DNA of 64,000 nt from Balanoglossus misakiensis (lineage: Eukaryota; Hemichordata). Location: the NCBI GenBank assembly GCA_040954595.2, contig CM082588.2, positions 11,780,001 to 11,844,000 on the forward strand, given 5' to 3'. Each line of letters starts with the position of its first letter. Position 1 is the first letter of the stretch. Below, piece after piece: positions 1 through 13,300 of this stretch. A program made the position numbers and the translations under genes. The notes below the pieces were generated by a model that was not told where the DNA came from, made no database searches, and worked only from the letters and a program-made list of their open reading frames with translations.

Positions 1-233
1 CTTCATTTTCGGAAATATTATGGAGCATGAAGTGTCGTTCTCTTGTAAAAAGTGCTGCAAATTCCAGAAAAGGTGGTATAATTTGAATCACCCAAGACAA
101 AATTACCATTTTCGACATTTTCCGAAAAATTGTCTTTTTTACAAAATAAATAAGAATAAATTCTTTTCTTAGTTTCAAACGGGTAGAGATACTTTCCACA
201 CGGGTTTTCTAACATTGAATTCCCGTTCATCAA

Positions 234-1080
234 CTCAGATTTCCTACAGCATAAGTCGGCTAAAACCCTGACACTCTAGAGCAGAAACAGTTGCACACTG
301 GTAACGTTGAACAAGTCGATTTTTCTACGGCCTGGCTCGGCTAAATCTCCGTCAAAATATGACAGACACTAGCGTACGTTAGCAACGGTGATCAAGTCAG
401 ATTTTCTACGGCATGGCTTGGATAAAGCCCCGGCACTCTAGAGCAGAAACACGCGTACAGAGACCACGTTGATCAAGTCTGAACTCCTACGGCTTGGCTC
501 GACTAAAACCCCGGCACACTATGACAGACACTAGCGTTCGTTAGCAACGTTGATCAAGTCAGATTTCCTACGGCATGGCTTGGCTAAAGCCCTGGCACTC
601 TAGAGCAGAAACACGCGTACAGAGACCACGTTGATCTACTCACATTTCCTTCGGCCTGGCACGGCTGATGCCCCGGCACTATATATAGGACACAGACTGG
701 CGTAAGTTAACAACGGTAATCACGTCGGGTTTCCTACGGCCTGGCTCAGCTGAAGCCCCGGCACTCTAAAGCAGAAACATGCGTACATTGACCACGTTGA
801 TCAAGTCAGATGTCCTACGGCGTGACTCGGCTGGTGCACCGGCTCTATATGACACAGACTGGCGTAAGTTATCAACGGTGATTACGTCGGATTTCCTACG
901 GCCTGGTTTAGCTGAAGCCCCGGCACTTTAGAGCGGAAACACGCGTACATTGACCACGATGATCAAGTCAGATCTCCTACGGCCTGGCTCGACTAAACCC
1001 CGGCACACCATGACAGACACTAGCGTTCGTTAGCAACGGTGATCAAGTCGGATTTCCTTCGGCCTGGCTCTGCAAATGAC
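234..1080. repeat. 81-bp subrepeat block (first example)
   Basis: Successive copies begin 81 bp apart (313, 394, 475, 556, 637 for the AAGTC/TACTC phase). Two alternating kinds are seen. One ends in GACAGACACTAGCG...GTTAGCAACG, the other in CTCTAGAGCAGAAACACGCGTAC. The working period is therefore often a 162-bp dimer. The equivalent block recurs in every unit of the array. The core shared motif is TCAAGTCAGATTTCCTACGG. Confidence 0.9.
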
Positions 1081-1303
1081 CCGACACTCTAGTACAAAGA
1101 CGTTGGCTAAGTCGGGCAAAACGAAGAGGGAAAGTCACAGCGGGTCAACACTCGACATTTGTTCGGGTAGGACTGCATTATTGCCTGTCAATTTATAGAG
1201 AGAGCCCGAATTTAACCAGGGCGTTTCAAACACCGACGTTAGTTGGGGGCACGGCCTGCAGTACTGCCGGGTAAGCTGACATCGGCGTACCGCATATAAT
1301 GTA

Positions 1304-1314
1304 GGGGGGGGGGG
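1304..1314 (+). repeat. Poly-G tract (recurs in each satellite unit)
   Basis: A run of 11 G follows CGCATATAATGTA. The same position in other units carries runs of differing length, for example 7 G near 11,192 and 21 G at 13,068-13,088. At 15,120 and 17,011 the run is followed or broken by other bases. This is the most variable point of an otherwise well-conserved unit. Confidence 0.9.
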
Positions 1315-4300
1315 ACAGAACGGTTCAATACTACATTTATTAGATATCAGCTAATTTTGGACAATCATCTAAAATCTAAATCATTTTTTCATATTTGGAT
1401 ATCTGATGATGTATGAAATTTCCATTTTATGTAAAAATGGTGCTGATTATAAAAAATGCACTCTGAATGAGCTGATTTAATACAAAATTGCGTTTTATTC
1501 GTTTTTGCACCAAAAAGGTCATTTTTAGGCAAAACATTCTTTATTTTTTTAATTCGGTGACCTGATCATATATAAACAATTGCTTGTATGTTAAAAGTTT
1601 TTATGACTTTTAAAAGCAGTGACACTGGCGGCATTCAACACGAAAATAACAATTTTAGCCACAATTTGGTCTAAATGGTAAATTTTTGAAAATTACAAAA
1701 ATACCTGTTTTCTACATTTTTGGAAATCTGATGGAGTATAGAATGCTCTTCGTATATATATATCGATACAAATTCCACAAAAAAACGGCCAATTTGGCTC
1801 ACTGCAGACAAAATTGCGTTTTACCAAATTTTCCTTGAAAATGTCATTTTTAGAAAAAAAAATAAAAAAACCTTTGTTTTTCGAATTTGGTGCCCTGATC
1901 ATATATGACATGTTGATTATATGTTAAAACTTTCGACCACTCCAAAAATGCAGAGATATTGACGGAATTCAAGAAAAATAGCCATTTTGGCCATATTTTG
2001 ACAAAAATGGTAAATTTTTAAAAAATCATAAAAAATTAACTCTTTTCTTCATTTTCGGAAATATTATGGATAATGAAGTGTCGTTCTCTTTTGAAAAGTG
2101 CTGCAAATTCCAGAAAACGCGGTATAAATTGAATCACCCAAGACAAAATTACCATTTTCGACTTTTTTTCGAAAAATTGTCTTTTTTACAAAATAAATAA
2201 GAATAAATTCTTTTCTTAGTTTGAAACGGGTAGAGATACTTTCCACACGGGTTTTCTAACATTGAATTCCCGTTCATCAACTCAGATTTCCTACAGCATA
2301 AGTCGGCTAAAACCCTGACACTCTAGAGCAGAAACAGTTGCACACTGGTAACGTTGAACAAGTCGATTTTTCTATGGCCTGGCTCGGCTAAATCTCCGTC
2401 ACAATATGACAGACACTAGCGTACGTTAGCAACGGTGATCAAGTCAGATTTTCTACGGCATGGCTTGGATAAAGCCCCGGCACTCTAGAGCAGAAACACG
2501 CGTACAGAGACCACGTTGATCAAGTCTGATCTCCTACGGCTTGGCTCGACTAAAACCCCGGCACACTATGACAGACACTAGCGTTCGTTAGCAACGTTGA
2601 TCAAGTCAGATTTCCTACGGCATGGCTTGGCTAAAGTCCTGGCACTCTAGAGCAGAAACACGCGTACAGAGACCACGTTGATCTACTCACATTTCCTTCG
2701 GCCTGGCACGGCTGATACCCCGGCACTATATATAGGACACAGACTGGCGTAAGTTAACAACGGTAATCACGTCGGGTTTCCTACGGCCTGGCTCAGCTGA
2801 AGCCCCGGCACTCTAGAGCAGAAACAGGCGTACATTGACCACGTTGATCAAGTCAGATTTCCTACGGCGTGACTCGGCTGGTGCACCGGCTCTATATGAC
2901 ACAGACTGGCGTAAGTTATCAACAGTGATTACGTCGGATTTCCTACGGCCTGGTTTAGCTGAAGCCCCGGCACTTTAGAGCGGAAACACGCGTACATTGA
3001 CCACGATGATCAAGTCAGATCTCCTACGGCCTGGCTCGACTAAAACCCCGGCACACCATGACAGACACTAGCGTTCGTTAGCAACGGTGATCTAGTCGGA
3101 TTTCCTTCGGCCTGGCTCTGCAAAAGACCCGACACTCTAGTACAAAGACGTTTGCTAAGTCGGGCAAACCGAAGAGGGAAAATCACAGCGGTTCAACACT
3201 TGACATTTGTTCGGGTAGGACTACATTATTGCCTGTCAATTTATAGAGAAAGCCCGAAATTAACCAGGGCGTTTCAAACACCGACGTTAGTTGGGGGCAC
3301 GGCCTGCAGTACTGCCGGGTAAGCTGACATCGGCGTACCGCATATAATGTAGGGGGGGGGGGAACAGAATGGTTCTATACTACATTTATTAGATATCAAC
3401 TAATTTTGGACAATCATCTAAAATCTAAATCATTTTTTCATATTTGGATATCTGATGATGTATGAAATTTCCATTATATGTAAAAATGGTGCTGATTATA
3501 AAAAATGCATTCTGATTCAATACAAAATTGCGTTTTATTCGTTTTTGCACCAAAAAGGTCATTTTTAGGCAAAACATTCTTTATTTTTTTAATTCGGTGA
3601 CCTGATCATATATAAACAATTGCTTGTATGTTAAAAGTTTTTATGACTTTTAAAAGCAGTGACACTGGCGGCATTCAACACGGAAATAACAATTGTAGCC
3701 ACAATTTGGTCAAAATGGTAAATTTTTGAAAATTACAAAAAATACCTGTTTTCTACATTTTCGGAAATCTGATGGAGTATAGAATGCTCTTCGCATGTAT
3801 ATATCGATACAAATTCCACAAAAGACCGTCTAATTTGGCTCACTGCAGACAAAATTGCGTTTTACCAAATTTTCCTTGAAAATGTCATTTTTAGAAAAAA
3901 AAATTAAAAAACCTTTGTTCTTCGAATTTGGTGCCCTGATCATATATGACATGTTGATTGTATGTTAAGACTTTCGACCACTCCAAAAATGCAGAGATAT
4001 TGACGGAATTCAAGAAAAAATAGCCATTTTGGCCATATTTTGACAAAAATGGTAAATTTTTAAAAAATCATAAAAAATTAACTCTTTTCTTATTTTTTCG
4101 GAAATATTATGGAGCATGAAGTGTCGTTCTCTTGTAAAAAGTGCTGCAAATTCCAGAAAAGGCGGTATAATTTAAATCACCCAAGAGAAAATTACCATTT
4201 TCGACTTGTTTTCGAAAAATTGTCTTTTTTACAAAATAAATAAGAATAAATTCTTTTCTTAGTTTCAAACGGGTAGAGATACTTTCCACACGGGTTTTCT

Positions 4301-7300
4301 AACATTGAATTCCCGTTCATCAACTCAGATTTCCTACAGCATAAGTCGGCTAAAACCCTGACACTCTAGAGCAGAAACAGTTGCACACTGGTAACGTTGA
4401 ACAAGTCGATTTTTCTACGGCCTGGCTCCGCTAAATGTCCGTCACAATATGACAGACACTAGCGTACGTTAGCAACGGTGATCAAGTCAGATTTTCTACG
4501 GCATGGCTTGGATAAAGCCCCGGCACTCTAGAGCAGAAACACGCGTACAGAGACCACGTTTATTAAGTCTGATCTCCTACGGCTTGGCTCGACTAAAACC
4601 CCGGCACACTATGACAGACACTAGCGTTCGTTAGCAACGTTGATCAAGTCAGATTTCCTACGGCATGGCTTGGCTAAAGCCCTGGCACTCTAGAGCAGAA
4701 ACACGCGTACATTGACCACGTTGATCAAGTCAGATTTCCTACGGCGTGACTCGGCTGGTGCACCGGCTCTATATGACACAGACTGGCGTAAGTTATCAAC
4801 GGTGATTACGGCGGATGTCCTACGGCCTGGTTTAGCTGAAGCCCCGGCACTTTAGAGCGGAAACACGCGTACATTGACCACGATGATCAAGTCAGATCTC
4901 CTACGGCCTGGCCCGACTAAAACCCCGGCACACCATGACAGACACTAGCGTTCGTTAGCAGCGGTGATCAAGTCGGATTTCCTTCGGCCTGGCTCTGCAA
5001 AAGACCCGACACTCTAGTACAAAGACGTTGGCTAAGTCGGGCAAACCGAAGAGGGAAAGTCACAGCGGGTCAACACTCGACATTTGTTCGGGTAGGACTG
5101 CATTATTGCCTGTCAATTTATAGAGAAAGCCCGAATTTAACCAGGGCGTTTCAAACACCGACGTTAGTTGGGGGCACGGCCTGCAGTACTGCCGGGTAAG
5201 CTGACATCGGCGTACCGCATATAATGTAGGGGGGGGGGGGGGGACAGAACGGTTCAATACTATATTTATTAGATATCAGCTAATTTTGGACAATCATCTA
5301 AAATCTAAATCATTTTTTCATATTTGGATATCTGATGATGTATTAAATTTCCATTACATGTAAAAATGGTGCTGATTATAAAAAATGCATTCTGATTTAA
5401 TACAAAATTGCGTTTTATTCGTTTTTGCACCAAAAAGGTCATTTTTAGGCAAAACATTCTTTATTTTTTTAATTCGGTGACCTGATCATATATAAACAAT
5501 TGCTTGTATGTTAAAAGTTTTTATGACTTTTAAAAGCAGTGACACTGGCGGCATTCAACACGAAAATAACAATTTTAGCCACAATTTGGTCAAAATGGTA
5601 AATTTTTGAAAATTACAAAAAAATACCTGTTTTCTACATTTTCGGAAATCTGATGGAGTATAGAATGCTCTTCGTATGTATATATCGATACAAATTCCAC
5701 AAAAGACCGTCTAATTTGGCTCACTGCAGACAAAATTGCGTTTTACCAAATTTTCCTTGAAAATGTCATTTTTAGAAGAAAAAAAATAAAAAAACCTTTG
5801 TTCTTCGAATTTGGTGCCCTGATCATATATGACATGTTGATTGTATGTTAAAACTTTCGACCACTCCAAAAATGCAGATATATTGACGGAATTCAAGAAA
5901 AAATAGCCATTTTGGCCATATTTTGACAAAAATGGTAAATTTTTAAAAAATCATAAAAAAATAACTCTTTTCTTCATTTTCCGAAATATTATGGAGCATG
6001 AAGTGTCGTTCTCTTGTAAGAAGTGCAGCAAATTCCAGAAAAGGCGGTATAATTTGAATCACCCAAGACAAAATTACCATTTTCAACTTTTTTTCGAAAA
6101 ATTGTCTTTTTTACAAAATAAATAAGAATAAATTCTTTTCTTAGTTTCAAACGGGTAGAGATACTTTCCACACGGGTTTTCTAACATTGAATTCCCGTTC
6201 ATCAACTCAGATTTCCTACAGCATAAGTCGGCTAAAACCCTGACACTCTAGAGCAGAAACAGTTGCACACTGGTAACGTCGAACAAGTCGATTTTTCTAT
6301 GGCCTGGCTCGGCTAAATCTCCGTCACAATATGACAGACACTAGCGTACGTTAGCAACGGTGATCAAGTCAGATTTTCTACGGCATGGCTTGGATAAAGC
6401 CCCGGCACTCTAGAGCAGAAACACGCGTACAGAGACCACGTTGATCAAGTCTGATCTCCTACGGCTTGGCTCGACTAAAACCCCGGCACACTATGACAGA
6501 CACTAGCGTTCGTTAGCAACGTTGATCAAGTCAGATTTCCTACGGCATGGCTTGGCTAAAGTCCTGGCACTCTAGAGCAGAAACACGCGTACAGAGACCA
6601 CGTTGATCTACTCACATTTCCTTCGGCCTGGCACGGCTGATACCCCGGCACTATATATAGGACACAGACTGGCGTAAGTTAACAACGGTAATCACGTCGG
6701 GTTTCCTACGGCCTGGCTCAGCTGAAGCCCCGGCACTCTAGAGCAGAAACAGGCGTACATTGACCACGTTGATCAAGTCAGATTTCCTACGGCGTGACTC
6801 GGCTGGTGCACCGGCTCTATATGACACAGACTGGCGTAAGTTATCAACAGTGATTACGTCGGATTTCCTACGGCCTGGTTTAGCTGAAGCCCCGGCACTT
6901 TAGAGCGGAAACACGCGTACATTGACCACGATGATCAAGTCAGATCTCCTACGGCCTGGCTCGACTAAAACCCCGGCACACCATGACAGACACTAGCGTT
7001 CGTTAGCAACGGTGATCTAGTCGGATTTCCTTCGGCCTGGCTCTGCAAAAGACCCGACACTCTAGTACAAAGACGTTTGCTAAGTCGGGCAAACCGAAGA
7101 GGGAAAATCACAGCGGTTCAACACTTGACATTTGTTCGGGTAGGACTACATTATTGCCTGTCAATTTATAGAGAAAGCCCGAAATTAACCAGGGCGTTTC
7201 AAACACCGACGTTAGTTGGGGGCACGGCCTGCAGTACTGCCGGGTAAGCTGACATCGGCGTACCGCATATAATGTAGGGGGGGGGGGAACAGAATGGTTC

Positions 7301-10300
7301 TATACTACATTTATTAGATATCAACTAATTTTGGACAATCATCTAAAATCTAAATCATTTTTTCATATTTGGATATCTGATGATGTATGAAATTTCCATT
7401 ATATGTAAAAATGGTGCTGATTATAAAAAATGCATTCTGATTCAATACAAAATTGCGTTTTATTCGTTTTTGCACCAAAAAGGTCATTTTTAGGCAAAAC
7501 ATTCTTTATTTTTTTAATTCGGTGACCTGATCATATATAAACAATTGCTTGTATGTTAAAAGTTTTTATGACTTTTAAAAGCAGTGACACTGGCGGCATT
7601 CAACACGGAAATAACAATTGTAGCCACAATTTGGTCAAAATGGTAAATTTTTGAAAATTACAAAAAATACCTGTTTTCTACATTTTCGGAAATCTGATGG
7701 AGTATAGAATGCTCTTCGCATGTATATATCGATACAAATTCCACAAAAGACCGTCTAATTTGGCTCACTGCAGACAAAATTGCGTTTTACCAAATTTTCC
7801 TTGAAAATGTCATTTTTAGAAAAAAAAATTAAAAAACCTTTGTTCTTCGAATTTGGTGCCCTGATCATATATGACATGTTGATTGTATGTTAAGACTTTC
7901 GACCACTCCAAAAATGCAGAGATATTGACGGAATTCAAGAAAAAATAGCCATTTTGGCCATATTTTGACAAAAATGGTAAATTTTTAAAAAATCATAAAA
8001 AATTAACTCTTTTCTTATTTTTTCGGAAATATTATGGAGCATGAAGTGTCGTTCTCTTGTAAAAAGTGCTGCAAATTCCAGAAAAGGCGGTATAATTTAA
8101 ATCACCCAAGAGAAAATTACCATTTTCGACTTGTTTTCGAAAAATTGTCTTTTTTACAAAATAAATAAGAATAAATTCTTTTCTTAGTTTCAAACGGGTA
8201 GAGATACTTTCCACACGGGTTTTCTAACATTGAATTCCCGTTCATCAACTCAGATTTCCTACAGCATAAGTCGGCTAAAACCCTGACACTCTAGAGCAGA
8301 AACAGTTGCACACTGGTAACGTTGAACAAGTCGATTTTTCTACGGCCTGGCTCCGCTAAATGTCCGTCACAATATGACAGACACTAGCGTACGTTAGCAA
8401 CGGTGATCAAGTCAGATTTTCTACGGCATGGCTTGGATAAAGCCCCGGCACTCTAGAGCAGAAACACGCGTACAGAGACCACGTTTATTAAGTCTGATCT
8501 CCTACGGCTTGGCTCGACTAAAACCCCGGCACACTATGACAGACACTAGCGTTCGTTAGCAACGTTGATCAAGTCAGATTTCCTACGGCATGGCTTGGCT
8601 AAAGCCCTGGCACTCTAGAGCAGAAACACGCGTACATTGACCACGTTGATCAAGTCAGATTTCCTACGGCGTGACTCGGCTGGTGCACCGGCTCTATATG
8701 ACACAGACTGGCGTAAGTTATCAACGGTGATTACGGCGGATGTCCTACGGCCTGGTTTAGCTGAAGCCCCGGCACTTTAGAGCGGAAACACGCGTACATT
8801 GACCACGATGATCAAGTCAGATCTCCTACGGCCTGGCCCGACTAAAACCCCGGCACACCATGACAGACACTAGCGTTCGTTAGCAGCGGTGATCAAGTCG
8901 GATTTCCTTCGGCCTGGCTCTGCAAAAGACCCGACACTCTAGTACAAAGACGTTGGCTAAGTCGGGCAAACCGAAGAGGGAAAGTCACAGCGGGTCAACA
9001 CTCGACATTTGTTCGGGTAGGACTGCATTATTGCCTGTCAATTTATAGAGAAAGCCCGAATTTAACCAGGGCGTTTCAAACACCGACGTTAGTTGGGGGC
9101 ACGGCCTGCAGTACTGCCGGGTAAGCTGACATCGGCGTACCGCATATAATGTAGGGGGGGGGGGGACAGAACGGTTCAATACTATATTTATTAGATATCA
9201 GCTAATTTTGGACAATCATCTAAAATCTAAATCATTTTTTCATATTTGGATATCTGATGATGTATTAAATTTCCATTACATGTAAAAATGGTGCTGATTA
9301 TAAAAAATGCATTCTGATTTAATACAAAATTGCGTTTTATTCGTTTTTGCACCAAAAAGGTCATTTTTAGGCAAAACATTCTTTATTTTTTTAATTCGGT
9401 GACCTGATCATATATAAACAATTGCTTGTATGTTAAAAGTTTTTATGACTTTTAAAAGCAGTGACACTGGCGGCATTCAACACGAAAATAACAATTTTAG
9501 CCACAATTTGGTCAAAATGGTAAATTTTTGAAAATTACAAAAAAATACCTGTTTTCTACATTTTCGGAAATCTGATGGAGTATAGAATGCTCTTCGTATG
9601 TATATATCGATACAAATTCCACAAAAGACCGTCTAATTTGGCTCACTGCAGACAAAATTGCGTTTTACCAAATTTTCCTTGAAAATGTCATTTTTAGAAG
9701 AAAAAAAATAAAAAAACCTTTGTTCTTCGAATTTGGTGCCCTGATCATATATGACATGTTGATTGTATGTTAAAACTTTCGACCACTCCAAAAATGCAGA
9801 TATATTGACGGAATTCAAGAAAAAATAGCCATTTTGGCCATATTTTGACAAAAATGGTAAATTTTTAAAAAATCATAAAAAAATAACTCTTTTCTTCATT
9901 TTCCGAAATATTATGGAGCATGAAGTGTCGTTCTCTTGTAAGAAGTGCAGCAAATTCCAGAAAAGGCGGTATAATTTGAATCACCCAAGACAAAATTACC
10001 ATTTTCAACTTTTTTTCGAAAAATTGTCTTTTTTACAAAATAAATAAGAATAAATTCTTTTCTTAGTTTCAAACGGGTAGAGATACTTTCCACACGGGTT
10101 TTCTAACATTGAATTCCCATTCATCAACTCAGATTTCCTACAGCATAAGTCGGCTAAAACCCTGACACTCTAGAGCAGAAACAGTTGCACACTGGTAACG
10201 TTGAACATGTCGATTTTTCTACGGCCTGGCTCTGCTAAATCACCGTCACAATATGACAGACACTAGCGTACGTTAGCAACGGTGATCAAGTCAGATTTTC

Positions 10301-13300
10301 TACGGCATGGCTTGGATAAAGCCCCGGCACTCTAGAGCAGAAACACGCGTACAGAGACGATCAAGTCTGATCTCCTACGGCTTGGCTCGACTAAAACCAT
10401 GGCACACTTTGACAGACACTAGCGTTCGTTAGCAACGTTGATCAAGTCAGATTTCCTACGGCATGGCTTGGCTAAAGTCCTGGCACTCTAGAGCAGAAAC
10501 ACGCGTACAGAGACCACGTTGATCTACTCACATTTCCTTCGGCCTGGCACGGCTGATGCCCCGGCACTATATATAGGACACAGACTGGCGTAAGTTAACA
10601 ACGGTAATCACGTCGGGTTTCCTACGGCCTGGCTCAGCTGAAGCCCCGGCACTCTAGAGCAGAAACAGGCGTACATTGACCACGTTGATCAAGTCAGATT
10701 TCCTACGGCGTGACTCGGCTGGTGCACCGGCTCTATATGACACAGACTGGCGTAAGTTATCAACAGTGATTACGTCGGATTTCCTACGGCCTGGTTTAGC
10801 TGAAGCCCCGGCACTTTAGAGCGGAAACACGCGTACATTGACCACGATGATCAAGTCAGATCTCCTACGGCCTGGCTCGACTAAAACCCCGGCACACCAT
10901 GACAGACACTAGCGTTCGTTAGCAACGGTGATCAAGTCGGATTTCCTTCGGCCTGGCTCTGCAAAAGACCCGACACTCTAGTACAAAGACGTTGGCTAAG
11001 TCGGGCAAACCGAAGAGGGAAAGTCACAGCGGTTCAACACTTGACATTTGTTCGGGTAGGACTGCATTATTGCCTGTCAATTTATAGAGAAAGCCCGAAA
11101 TTAACCAGGGCGTTTCAAACACCGACGTTAGTTGGGGGCACGGCCTGCAGTACTGCCGGGTAAGCTGACATCGGCGTACCGCATATAATGTAGGGGGGGA
11201 ACAGAATGGTTCAATACTACATTTATTAGATATCAACTAATTTTGGACAATCATCTAAAATCTAAATCATTTTTTCATATTTGGATATCTGATGATGTAT
11301 GAAATTTCCATTATATGTAAAAATGGTGCTGATTATAAAAAATGCATTCTGATTCAATACAAAATTGCGTTTTATTCGTTTTTGCACCAAAAAGGTCATT
11401 TTTAGGCAAAACATTCTTTATTTTTTTAATTCGGTGACCTGATCATATATAAACAATTGCTTGTATGTTAAAAGTTTTTATGACTTTTAAAAGCAGTGAC
11501 ACTGGCGGCATTCAACACGAAAATAACAATTGTAGCCACAATTTGGTCAAAATGGTAAATTTTTGAAAATTACAAAAAATACCTGTTTTCTACATTTTCG
11601 GAAATCTGATGGAGTATAGAATGCTCTTCGCATGTATATATCGATACAAATTCCACAAAAGACCGTCTAATTTGGCTCACTGCAGACAAAATTGCGTTTT
11701 ACCAAATTTTCCTTGAAAATGTCATTTTTAGAAAAAAAATTAAAAAACCTTTGTTCTTCGAATTTGGTGCCCTGATCATATATGACATGTTGATTGTATG
11801 TTAAGACTTTCAACCACTCCAAAAATGCAGAGATATTGACGGAATTCAAGAAAAAATAGCCATTTTGGCCAAATTTTGACAAAAATGGTAAATTTTTAAA
11901 AAATCATAAAAAATTAACTCTTTTCTTATTTTTTCGGAAATATTATGGAGCATGAAGTGTCGTTCTCTTGTAAAAAGTGCTGCAAATTCCAGAAAAGGCG
12001 GTATAATTTAAATCACCCAAGACAAAATTACCATTTTCGACTTGTTTTCGAAAAATTGTCTTTTTTACAAAATAAATAAGAATAAATTCTTTTCTTAGTT
12101 TCAAACGGGTAGAGATACTTTCCACACGGGTTTTCTAACATTGAATTCCCGTTCATCAACTCAGATTTCCTACAGCATAAGTCGGCTAAAACCCTGACAC
12201 TCTAGAGCAGAAACAGTTGCACACTGGTAACGTTGAACAAGTCGATTTTTCTACGGCCTGGCTCCGCTAAATGTCCGTCACAATATGACAGACACTAGCG
12301 TACGTTAGCAACGGTGATCAAGTCAGATTTTCTACGGCATGGCTTGGATAAAGCCCCGGCACTCTAGAGCAGAAACACGCGTACAGAGACCACGTTGATC
12401 TACTCACATTTCCTTCGGCCTGGCACGGCTGATGCCCCGGCACTATATATAGGACACAGACTGGCGTAAGTTAACAACGGTAATCACGTCGGGTTTCCTA
12501 CGGCCTGGCTCAGCTGAAGCCCCGGCATTCTAGAGCAGAAACAGGCGTACATTGACCACGTTGATCAAGTCAGATTTCCTACGGCGTGACTCGGCTGGTG
12601 CACCGGCTCTATATGACACAGACTGGCGTAAGTTATCAACGGTGATTACGGCGGATGTCCTACGGCCTGGTTTAGCTGAAGCCCCGGCACTTTAGAGCGG
12701 AAACACGCGTACATTGACCACGATGATCAAGTCAGATCTCCTACGGCCTGGCCCGACTAAAACCCCGGCACACCATGACAGACACTAGCGTTCGTTAGCA
12801 ACGGTGATCAAGTCGGATTTCCTTCGGCCTGGCTCTGCAAAAGACCCGACACTCTAGTACAAAGACGTTGGCTAAGTCGGGCAAACCGAAGAGGGAAAGT
12901 CACAGCGGGTCAACACTCGACATTTGTTCCGGTAGGACTGCATTATTGCCTGTCAATTTATAGAGAAAGCCCGAATTTTACCAGGGCGTTTCAAACACCG
13001 ACGTTAGTTGGGGGCACGGCCTGCAGTACTGCCGGGTAAGCTGACATCGGCGTACCGCATATAATGTGGGGGGGGGGGGGGGGGGGGGAACAGAACGGTT
13101 CAATACTGCATTTATTAGATATCAGCTAATTTTGGACAATCATCTAAAATCTAAATCATTTTTTTCATATTTGGATATCTGATGATGTATTAAATTTCCA
13201 TTACATGTAAAAATGGTGCTGATTATAAAAAATGCATTCTGATTTAATACAAAATTGCGTTTTATTCGTTTTTGCACCAAAAAGGTCATTTTTAGGCAAA

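Noticed and set aside
1395-1440. CTGATGA...GAAA resembling a hammerhead ribozyme core
   Set aside because: Only five bases separate the two core motifs, so no stem II can form; the flanks do not give stems I and III.
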